A stretch of DNA of 5,231 bases. Origin: UBA9410 sp963933065. GTDB lineage: Bacteria; Actinomycetota; Acidimicrobiia; Acidimicrobiales; MedAcidi-G1. Numbering within the stretch: the stretch's first letter is position 1; every line of letters starts with the position of its first letter. Of the stretch, positions 1 to 4,573 are shown one piece after another. The stretch spans positions 1-5,231 of the forward strand of contig CAWVUB010000135.1 in NCBI GenBank assembly GCA_963933065.1, read 5' to 3'. The translations under genes and the position numbers were made by a program. The notes under the pieces were generated by a model that saw nothing but the letters and a program-made list of their open reading frames with translations, had not been told where the DNA came from and did no database searches.

Positions 1-17
1 GATTACTGACTGCGGCC

Positions 18-419
18 TTAGCCCATCGTGGTGCAATGCAGCGGCTCGATGATCGCTGTGTAGCGTTTATCGAGCGGCGCAGCGTCCTTCCGAGGAAATT
101 TATCGTCACCCCGGTACTTCTTCGCCATGGCATCGAGGAAGTTAAGTGCACCCTCGTCCTCCCAAGCCACTAGACGTCCACGGACCTCTAGGTACCGTTC
201 GTCGTCTGTGGGATCTGTGGCCGAAAGAGCGACACGACCGTCAGCGCAAAGATTGCGCCACTTCTGGCGACCCTCGACATGGGGAAACCGGATGTGCGTA
301 CCGTTGAAATCTGCCCAGACAGGAGACACGTGCGGCGATCCGTCAGGTCCGATAGTTGCGACATGCCATATAGCTGGCAGGTCGAAAAGGTCCTGATGCG
401 ATGAAGGGATTACATGCAT
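18..419 (-). CDS. PPOX-class (probably F420-dependent) split-barrel oxidoreductase
   Basis: This is a small soluble flavin/deazaflavin-binding protein of the pyridoxamine 5'-phosphate oxidase-like split-barrel superfamily, closest by eye to the Rv1155-type group. Such enzymes use reduced F420 (some use FMN) to reduce small substrates, and the substrate here is unknown. Seen in the sequence: an N-terminal strand pair with HVATIGPDGSPHVSPVW (about residues 19-35), then a GRQKWRNL segment (about 50-57) expected to contact cofactor phosphate. A YLEVRGR strand (about 76-82) and a KKYRGDDKFP stretch (about 100-109) follow. The length of 133 residues is normal for this single-domain family, so the gene looks complete, ending in TAA. 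The start is uncertain by two codons. I use the ATG at 419; a TTG at 425 is in frame and sits about 6 bases after a GGGG run that could act as a weak ribosome binding site. It stands alone behind a long non-coding leader. F420 rather than FMN use is inference from family resemblance. Confidence 0.88.
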   Translation of the reverse strand: MHVIPSSHQDLFDLPAIWHVATIGPDGSPHVSPVWADFNGTHIRFPHVEGRQKWRNLCADGRVALSATDPTDDERYLEVRGRLVAWEDEGALNFLDAMAKKYRGDDKFPRKDAAPLDKRYTAIIEPLHCTTMG

Positions 420-761
420 GGCCAAACGTTACCCCAACACAAAATCAGGTAGAACGGATGTGGTTGAACAATACGGACTCTTGTCTACAGGGGGTCCACT
501 TCCCAGCCGAACGTCCGAATAGCAACCACCGGCGTGTTCACCCGCCCCAGGCCAAAAGTTCTGGATAAGACACATGTGTCTGTAGGTATTTGGGTTAGGC
601 GACGGAAGACCACTTCGGGGGAGAACTCTCACAACGGTGGCCATATTGGGGGTAGCCGACAGAACTTCCGCTATCGGGCGGCCATAAGCCTCCGAATCGG
701 CTCATAACAATTTAGCTCCGGTCTACCATTTGATGCCCATCGAGTGGACCAGCCGTGAGTG
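420..761. other. 342-base intergenic region upstream of the PPOX gene, no convincing gene
   Basis: This gap separates the stop of the MFS gene from the start of the PPOX gene, both on the minus strand, so it contains the 3' end of one transcript and the promoter of the next. The longest open frame inside it (429-644, minus) gives a Pro/Cys-rich peptide with no recognisable motif. I saw no tRNA, riboswitch or strong rho-independent terminator, and no convincing -35/-10 pair. The only clear structure is the palindrome at 568-581. The length of the gap and its separate palindrome argue against an MFS-PPOX operon. Confidence 0.6.
568..581. promoter_or_regulatory. Perfect 14-bp palindrome, candidate operator
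   Basis: The sequence AGACACATGTGTCT is its own reverse complement with no spacer; the next pair outward does not match. It lies about 150 bases upstream of the PPOX start and about 180 bases past the MFS stop, in non-coding DNA. Perfect dyads of this size are typical binding sites for dimeric repressors such as TetR, MarR or GntR types, but no regulator gene lies beside it. It does not match the actinobacterial LexA box as I know it. The distance from the PPOX start is rather long for a simple operator unless the transcript has a long 5' leader. Confidence 0.35.
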
Positions 762-2015
762 CTACACCAAACGTCGAACCGACCACCAGTGGTACAGGAT
801 TGCCGACGCCGGCAGGACACCTATCACCGCCGCCCCATACCCGAGAGATGGGAACGTGGTAACTGCGAGAACGAGACCTGACGTCACCCCGGCCGAGGCG
901 CCACCAGCGGTCATGCACATGTCAGCAAGACCTTGGATTCCAATCCGGTTTGGGCCGTCAAAGGTTCGGACAAGCAGGGCAGAAGATGCGATCAGACCAC
1001 AACTCCAACCCACTCCAATCAGAAACATGCCTACGAATGCTCCAGCCGAATGGTGGGCCTCATTTCGGGCCGCTAGAACGGCACCGACCGTCAACAAGGT
1101 GCTACCCACTGCGATCATTCGATAAGCACCCAGACGGTCAACCAGCCTTCCAACGAGTGGCGACAATGCATACATGCCAATGATGTGTAACGAAATGCAA
1201 TAACCAATCGTCTCCAGCTCGTGATTGCCGGACCGCATATGCAGGGGCAGCATTGTCATGAGACCCACCATCACCACGTGTCCGACCACCATTGAACCCA
1301 CGGCCAGTCGGCCTTCCGGACTCTCAAGTACGGGGCGCACAAATGACCGGAGCGGGGGCCGCTCAGCTGCCCGCCCAATGCCTCCAGACACCATCAATGG
1401 ATCAGGTCGTAAAAATAAATGGATAATCAAAGCGGCAACGCAGAACAAGATTGCGGACAAAAGGTACGGGCCAGAGAGCTCCTTGAGACCCAACGATGTC
1501 CCAATTGAACGGATTGGGCCGAACCCCAGTACTGGCCCAAGGACTGAACCGAACGTCGACGCCCAGATGAGGGTCCCGATGGCAGAGCCAGGTTCTTCTG
1601 CTAGATCAGCCGAAGCAAACCGAGCAGCCATGTTGGAGGCGTAACCGAGGCCTACTCCGAGCATTCCCAATACCAACAAGGGATACCAACCGACCTGGGC
1701 CGCAGTCAGGCAGAGGACAGCGCCGATTGCGGCGATTAGGTAACCCCCCGTGATCCCCGGGCGTCGACCCCTCTCTGCCATGACTCGAGCCAATGGAATA
1801 GCGCTAATTGCCGCCCCCATGGTTAAGCAGGACGCGGCTATCCCACCCAGCAACTCACTATTCGCCAGTTCTTCGCCCAAGATGGCAGCCGAGCTGTAGG
1901 AACTACTCATGGCCGCTCCACCAGGAACTATCCCCACCATCAACGTTCGCAAGGTCCGTTTTTGGATGTCGACCCGGTTTGCTGCAGGTGCGACTGGCTT
2001 CGTGGCCTGCTGCAT
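762..2015 (-). CDS. Major facilitator superfamily (MFS) transporter, drug-efflux-like
   Basis: This is an inner-membrane secondary transporter, most likely a proton-coupled exporter of small molecules; the substrate cannot be read from the sequence. From the ATG at 2015 it is 417 residues, normal for a 12-helix MFS protein. The MFS loop 2-3 signature is present as PLARVMAERGRRP (residues 74-86). Its weaker copy in the second half is PLVGRLVDRLGAY (286-298), which shows both six-helix halves. A polar central loop around residues 203-235 separates the halves. Hydrophobic segments fall near 93-110, 112-130, 148-166, 183-202, 239-257, 271-288, 300-316, 326-346 and 390-407. A TTG at 2045 would add ten residues; neither start has a good Shine-Dalgarno sequence. 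TACGCT lies 6 bases before the ATG and would suit a leaderless actinobacterial -10 of the TANNNT type, though this is weak. It is divergent from the exonuclease gene with very little space between, and it ends in TAG. Confidence 0.9.
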   Translation of the reverse strand: MQQATKPVAPAANRVDIQKRTLRTLMVGIVPGGAAMSSSYSSAAILGEELANSELLGGIAASCLTMGAAISAIPLARVMAERGRRPGITGGYLIAAIGAVLCLTAAQVGWYPLLVLGMLGVGLGYASNMAARFASADLAEEPGSAIGTLIWASTFGSVLGPVLGFGPIRSIGTSLGLKELSGPYLLSAILFCVAALIIHLFLRPDPLMVSGGIGRAAERPPLRSFVRPVLESPEGRLAVGSMVVGHVVMVGLMTMLPLHMRSGNHELETIGYCISLHIIGMYALSPLVGRLVDRLGAYRMIAVGSTLLTVGAVLAARNEAHHSAGAFVGMFLIGVGWSCGLIASSALLVRTFDGPNRIGIQGLADMCMTAGGASAGVTSGLVLAVTTFPSLGYGAAVIGVLPASAILYHWWSVRRLV

Positions 2016-2075
2016 TCGGGGAGCGTAGAGGCCAGACGGACTCAAGCGTCTGACCCGGCAGCTACCGTCGCCTCC
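2016..2075. promoter_or_regulatory. Short divergent promoter region between MFS and exonuclease genes
   Basis: The start codons of the two diverging genes are only 60 bases apart (30 if the MFS gene begins at the TTG at 2045), so both promoters must overlap each other or the opposite coding region. Neither ATG has a Shine-Dalgarno sequence at normal distance. TANNNT hexamers lie 6-7 bases before each ATG: TACGCT before the MFS gene and TACCGT (2063-2068) before the exonuclease gene. This is compatible with leaderless transcripts, common in Actinobacteria. No matching -35 was found for either, so the assignment is tentative. Confidence 0.3.
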
Positions 2076-2657
2076 ATGCCACTTTTTGCCTGCTTCGATG
2101 TTGAGACCACTCGCCTCGACCCTCAGTCAGGCCACATCATCGAAATAGCCGTAGTACGAGTTGAGCGCGATGGCACTCCGGCAGGGGAGTGGACGACGTT
2201 GATCAACGCCGGCACGATGGATGTCGGCCGCTCCGACATCCATGGTATTGACGGAGAGTGGCTACCTGGGGCCCCGACGTTCTTAGAGATAGCCGGTGAT
2301 CTGGCAGCAGAACTCACTGGATGTATTCCCGTTGCCCACAACGCATCTTTTGATATTGGTTTCATCGAAGCGGAGTGGTCCCGGGCTGGCCTTGGCTCTT
2401 TGGACATGAGCGCGTTGGACACACTTCCAATGGCGAGATCGCTTGATCTACCTGGGCGCCTCAGTGACCTGTCTGCCGCACTGGGGGTAACTTTAGATGA
2501 CGCTCACCAAGCCCTGGGAGACGCTAGGGCCCTTTCCAGGGTGCTCCTAGCCCTTCTGGACCGCGGAGCATCACAGGGGCCAGTACCAGCGTTCGCACTA
2601 CCACAACTGTCGCCACCGCCTAGTCGGCGCTACCAGTGCAGACCAAGGAACTCATAG
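2076..2657 (+). CDS. Stand-alone DEDDh 3'-5' exonuclease (DnaQ / Pol III epsilon-like)
   Basis: The predicted enzyme removes nucleotides from the 3' ends of DNA (or RNA) by two-metal-ion catalysis. All five DEDDh residues are visible. D8 and E10 lie in FDVETT (motif I), D93 in HNASFD (88-93, motif II), and H144 and D149 in DDAHQALGDA (motif III, the His variant typical of DnaQ). The IHGI segment at 55-58 is also typical of DnaQ-like proteins. At 193 residues it is a bare exonuclease domain, followed by a Pro/Arg-rich tail (about 167-193). There is no polymerase, helicase or BRCT domain, so it could be a proofreading subunit or a repair nuclease. One oddity is R13, where the family usually has Gly (TTGLDP, here TTRLDP); a single G-to-C change would explain it. 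The ATG at 2076 is chosen because the domain begins there; an in-frame ATG at 1962 would add 38 unrelated residues and run into the MFS gene. It is the only plus-strand gene here. Confidence 0.9.
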   Translation: MPLFACFDVETTRLDPQSGHIIEIAVVRVERDGTPAGEWTTLINAGTMDVGRSDIHGIDGEWLPGAPTFLEIAGDLAAELTGCIPVAHNASFDIGFIEAEWSRAGLGSLDMSALDTLPMARSLDLPGRLSDLSAALGVTLDDAHQALGDARALSRVLLALLDRGASQGPVPAFALPQLSPPPSRRYQCRPRNS

Positions 2658-2659
2658 CA

Positions 2660-2697
2660 CGATCAGGAAGGTTCCATCTGGCCAAGTTCCTAGATCG
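2660..2697. terminator. Bulged hairpin between convergent genes, possible bidirectional terminator
   Basis: CGATCAGGAA (2660-2669) pairs with TTCCTAGATCG (2687-2697) as a 10-bp stem with one bulged A (2692) and a 17-base loop. It begins 2 bases after the exonuclease stop and ends 15 bases before the YqgE/AlgH stop, the usual place for a shared terminator of converging genes. There is no U-tract on either strand, so it is not a textbook intrinsic terminator. A smaller competing fold (GGAA-GG-TTCC, 2666-2675) overlaps its left arm. Confidence 0.4.
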
Positions 2698-2712
2698 CGT
2701 TGTCCTCGGCCA

Positions 2713-3276
2713 TTAGTTCAGCGAGGAATCATCTGGATAACCGGCCAAGAGGCCAATAAATCCATTCTGGCGCCCCAGAACATCTCGCCATAGTTCCTCC
2801 GGGTCCGGAGTACACGCATCTTCCTCACACGCGTCAACAATGATCCAACCACCTGTGGCCAACTCGGCCTCCAACTGTCCAGAACCCCATCCGGCGTATC
2901 CCGAGAAAAGGCGGACGTGGTCAATCTCCGGAACAACAGATGGGTGCTGGTGGAGGTCGACTACACCCAGTCGTCCTTGCAGAGTGCTGATCCCCTCGGT
3001 TGATTGGCCTGAACTGCGACCTAGCCCGATTATCGAATTGACTGAGACTGGCCCACCACGGTAAAGACGATCCGGGTAAGCTAGGCGCTCGGCCCATTGG
3101 GGAACAGCCTCGCCACCACCAACCAGTCGAGGCTGGTTCAGAACTACCCCAAGGGCTCCCTCATCCGTATGCTCGAGAATCAAGACAACTGACCGGGCAA
3201 AGTTTGGGTCGAGCAGTTCCGGCATGGCCACCAAAAGCTGACCGCGGATTGATTCCTCCACCACGCCGTCACTCAT
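2713..3276 (-). CDS. YqgE/AlgH family protein (UPF0301)
   Basis: This is a soluble cytoplasmic protein of the widespread YqgE/AlgH family. The biochemical role is not settled: AlgH is linked to regulation of alginate in Pseudomonas, but no general activity is established. The 187 residues carry the whole family pattern. The N-terminal block GQLLVAMPELLDPNFARSVV (12-31) is followed by EHTDEGALGVVLNQP (35-49). YRGGPV lies at 72-77, FSGYAGWGSGQLEAEL at 124-139 followed by TGGWIIVDA (141-149), and PDPEELWRDVL at 157-167. The length is normal and the gene is intact. Its ATG overlaps the TGA of the recombinase upstream (ATGA, 4 bases), and there is no good Shine-Dalgarno sequence before it. Translation therefore probably depends on ribosomes finishing the recombinase, and the two proteins share a transcript. 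That partnership is the unusual point here. Confidence 0.93.
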   Translation of the reverse strand: MSDGVVEESIRGQLLVAMPELLDPNFARSVVLILEHTDEGALGVVLNQPRLVGGGEAVPQWAERLAYPDRLYRGGPVSVNSIIGLGRSSGQSTEGISTLQGRLGVVDLHQHPSVVPEIDHVRLFSGYAGWGSGQLEAELATGGWIIVDACEEDACTPDPEELWRDVLGRQNGFIGLLAGYPDDSSLN

Positions 3277-4346
3277 GGCGTTCGATTCACTTGAGATAAG
3301 GCTTCACCAAGAAGTGCATTGGCGCCCGAGCGTTGCAGAACTCCGACTAGTTGACCACCCGCCAATTCCGTATATATGCCGGTTGTGGTGATCGTGGCAT
3401 GACCTAGAAGGCTCTGTATCGCATTCATTGGTACTCCTTCTGTCGCCAACTGCACTCCAGCCGTGTGTCGAAGTGAATGAGGGGAACGATCCCTTAGCCC
3501 AGCCTCACGATTTAGTAGCCGAAGCCAATAACGCAGACGCTGGTATGTGAACCTTTCACCGGTATTAGTGACGAATAGGGGGTCAGTTGCGGTCAACTTC
3601 CCAAACCGTTCTGTCCTTTCAAGCTGCCAGCGATTGTTTACTTCGACAAGTTCTTTAGACAGGGGGAGCCGGCGGATACGCCGACCTTTACCTACGACGT
3701 GCAGCATCCAAGTTGGTCTGCCCGCCGAGTGCACGTCGTCCTCGTTGGCTGCACCAATTTCAATTCCTTCCTTAGCAAGCCAGCCAATATCTGCACTAAT
3801 CACCTCAGCAGACCTCAGACCTAATACAGCCAGAAACGAACACATGGCGAGATCCCGCGCGGACCAACGAATTCGAGAGCCTCTCGCTCCTCCGTTATCT
3901 TGAATAACGGCATTAGGCCAGCTTGATGCCTCCTCATAGAGCACTTGCAGCTCGGCCGGACGGTAGTACTCAGGATCAACTTGTGGTACGTCCAACTTGG
4001 CCACTTTGCGAATTCGCGCGATATCCGGAACTACCGTCAAGTGCCGATCAGCAATGCAGAAGTCAAAAAATGATTTAAGTGCTGCCAAGGTCTGATTGAG
4101 CGTTGCTTTAGACACGTCAGGTGCAGAGCGCATAGCCCGCACCGTGTCGGTCAGCCTTGCCTGATCCAGGCTGTCAGCTCGAAAGTCCTGAGGAAGAACC
4201 TCGGCAAAAACTAGGACCCTACGAACCCCTTGAGAGTACGCACGAACCGTGTGGAGTGGCTTGTCCTCGTAGAGGGGAAGCCACTCCAGCCATTCGTGAA
4301 AAATCGCTGGCATATCTTTGGCTGCAGGTAGTTCCCTATAGGCCAT
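3273..4346 (-). CDS. Tyrosine recombinase, Xer-like, complete catalytic site
   Basis: This is a site-specific DNA recombinase of the tyrosine (integrase/Xer) family. It cuts and rejoins DNA through a covalent 3'-phosphotyrosine and a Holliday-junction intermediate. The N-terminal SAM-like core-binding domain spans about residues 12-105 (EWLEWLPLYEDKPLHTVRAY at 21-37 begins the typical helical pattern). The catalytic domain follows from about 127. All catalytic residues are seen: R178 in GLRSAE, K220 in VVGKGRR, H290 and R293 in PHSLRH, H316 in LLGHATITTTGIYTEL, and nucleophile Y325. The 357 residues exceed XerC/XerD (about 300). The extra length comes from a segment around 141-165, a longer loop around 187-215, and a 32-residue tail after Y325. 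XerS and XerH, which act alone, are of this larger size. The ATG at 4346 has only a weak AAAGAGA ribosome site about 11 bases before it. It is coupled to the YqgE/AlgH gene by ATGA, and a dif-like site lies in its leader. Either a dimer-resolution enzyme or an integrase would fit. Confidence 0.94.
   Translation of the reverse strand: MAYRELPAAKDMPAIFHEWLEWLPLYEDKPLHTVRAYSQGVRRVLVFAEVLPQDFRADSLDQARLTDTVRAMRSAPDVSKATLNQTLAALKSFFDFCIADRHLTVVPDIARIRKVAKLDVPQVDPEYYRPAELQVLYEEASSWPNAVIQDNGGARGSRIRWSARDLAMCSFLAVLGLRSAEVISADIGWLAKEGIEIGAANEDDVHSAGRPTWMLHVVGKGRRIRRLPLSKELVEVNNRWQLERTERFGKLTATDPLFVTNTGERFTYQRLRYWLRLLNREAGLRDRSPHSLRHTAGVQLATEGVPMNAIQSLLGHATITTTGIYTELAGGQLVGVLQRSGANALLGEALSQVNRTP
3892..3910. 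repeat. Perfect 7-5-7 dyad inside the recombinase gene, resembling a dif half-site
   Basis: CCGTTAT-CTTGA-ATAACGG is a perfect inverted repeat (arms 3892-3898 and 3904-3910). Read on the gene's strand it contains TCAAGATAA, the same nine bases, in the same orientation, as the left arm of the dif-like site upstream of the gene. Over the 11-base half-site the two agree at 9 positions. It lies in the coding region for the unusual inserted segment (around residues 146-152). It could be an accessory or autoregulatory binding site, or a coincidence of coding sequence. Confidence 0.3.
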
Positions 4347-4377
4347 TGGCGAAATGTCTCTTTCAGTTCTTATTCAA

Positions 4378-4405
4378 GTAAGAGATAATATTCATTATCT
4401 TGACA
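4378..4405 (-). other. dif: Candidate dif-like Xer recombination site
   Basis: On the minus strand the 28 bases divide as an 11-base left arm TGTCAAGATAA, a 6-base centre TGAATA and an 11-base right arm TTATCTCTTAC. This is the 11-6-11 layout of dif. The middle 14 bases ATAATGAATATTAT differ from the core of E. coli dif (ATAATGTATATTAT) at one position. The actinobacterial dif consensus, as I remember it, also has GATAAT followed by four bases and ATTAT. AGATAAT-4-ATTATCT (4383-4400) is a perfect dyad. The outer parts of the arms differ from known dif sites, as expected if a different recombinase binds here. The site lies 32-59 bases upstream of a Xer-like gene, as difSL does near xerS and difH near xerH. 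It could instead be an integrase att core or an operator for autoregulation. Confidence 0.55.
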
Positions 4406-4436
4406 GAGTTGGGACAAGATGAGAGGGATTCCCCAT
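4395..4436 (-). CDS. Possible 13-residue leader peptide upstream of the recombinase
   Basis: An ATG at 4436 is preceded by the best ribosome binding site noted in the window, AAGGAGAG (4443-4450, minus strand), at about 6-7 bases spacing. It opens a 13-codon frame, MGNPSHLVPTLSR, ending at a TAA inside the dif-like core, with a TGA directly after. The frame is the same as that of the recombinase, which starts 90 bases downstream; another in-frame TGA lies between. The frame is also open back to an ATG at 4484 (29 residues) with no ribosome site. It may be a translated leader, a remnant, or chance; the peptide resembles nothing I know. Confidence 0.25.
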   Translation of the reverse strand: MGNPSHLVPTLSR

Positions 4437-4489
4437 GGGCAGCTCTCCTTCCCACACCTTCTGGCATCCAAGTGTTAGCGCCATCCTGA

Positions 4490-4547
4490 GGGCTCCCGTG
4501 CGCGACAGAGCCCCGGGACCAGCCTCGTTAGCCAGACTCCGGGGCTC
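4490..4547 (-). terminator. GC-rich hairpin cluster after the binding-protein gene, probable terminator
   Basis: GAGCCCCGG (4508-4516) and CCGGGGCTC (4539-4547) form a perfect 9-bp stem with a 22-base loop. On the minus strand it starts 26 bases past the TAG of the binding-protein gene. There is no U-tract, which is common for GC-rich actinobacterial terminators. The middle arm can also pair with GGGCTC (4490-4495), giving a 6-bp stem with a 12-base loop, so the two folds exclude each other. Confidence 0.5.
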
Positions 4548-4573
4548 CACCTCACACGATGAACAAACCCCCC

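Larger units (their letters stand above)
4347..4573. other. 227-base intergenic leader between binding-protein gene and recombinase
   Basis: The stretch divides into two parts. Nearest the recombinase (4347-4405) it is markedly AT-rich, unlike the rest of the window, and contains the dif-like dyad. On the minus strand a TATTAT (-10-like) falls inside that dyad, but no good -35 is found 16-18 bases upstream, so the recombinase promoter is not fixed. Farther away (4490-4547) it is GC-rich with stacked inverted repeats, probably the terminator of the binding-protein transcript. A short reading frame with a strong ribosome site lies between. No tRNA gene is seen. Confidence 0.55.

Noticed and set aside
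429..644. Minus-strand open frame of 71 codons just upstream of the PPOX gene
   Set aside because: The peptide is Pro/Cys-rich with no recognisable motif, no clear ribosome site and no similarity I can name; it spans the palindrome and looks like chance in a non-coding gap.
681..706. Hairpin around the CCGAATCGG stretch as terminator of the MFS gene
   Set aside because: The outer pairing is only four bases and the inner dyad would leave a one-base loop; there is no U-tract.
1225..1644. Plus-strand open frame of 139 codons inside the MFS gene
   Set aside because: It is antisense to a clear transporter, Arg/Pro/Ser-rich, as expected for the complement of membrane-protein coding sequence.
1962..2075. 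Extended exonuclease start at the ATG at 1962
   Set aside because: The extra 38 residues would overlap the start of the divergent MFS gene and are Cys/Arg-rich without family similarity; the domain begins at the ATG at 2076.
2123..2422. Minus-strand open frame of 99 codons inside the exonuclease gene
   Set aside because: It is a shadow of the exonuclease reading frame, with low-complexity Ser/Pro/Thr composition and no motif.
3283..3300. TTATCTC...TGAAT at the 3' end of the recombinase gene, similar to the right arm and flank of the dif-like site
   Set aside because: The shared run is only seven bases, with the rest needing gaps; a seven-mer match is expected about 0.6 times by chance in this window, so it is no good evidence for a flanking att repeat.
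4400..4428. TTGACA at 4400-4405 as a plus-strand -35 box
   Set aside because: No -10-like hexamer follows at 16-18 bases and no plus-strand gene lies downstream; the bases are better explained as part of the dif-like arm.
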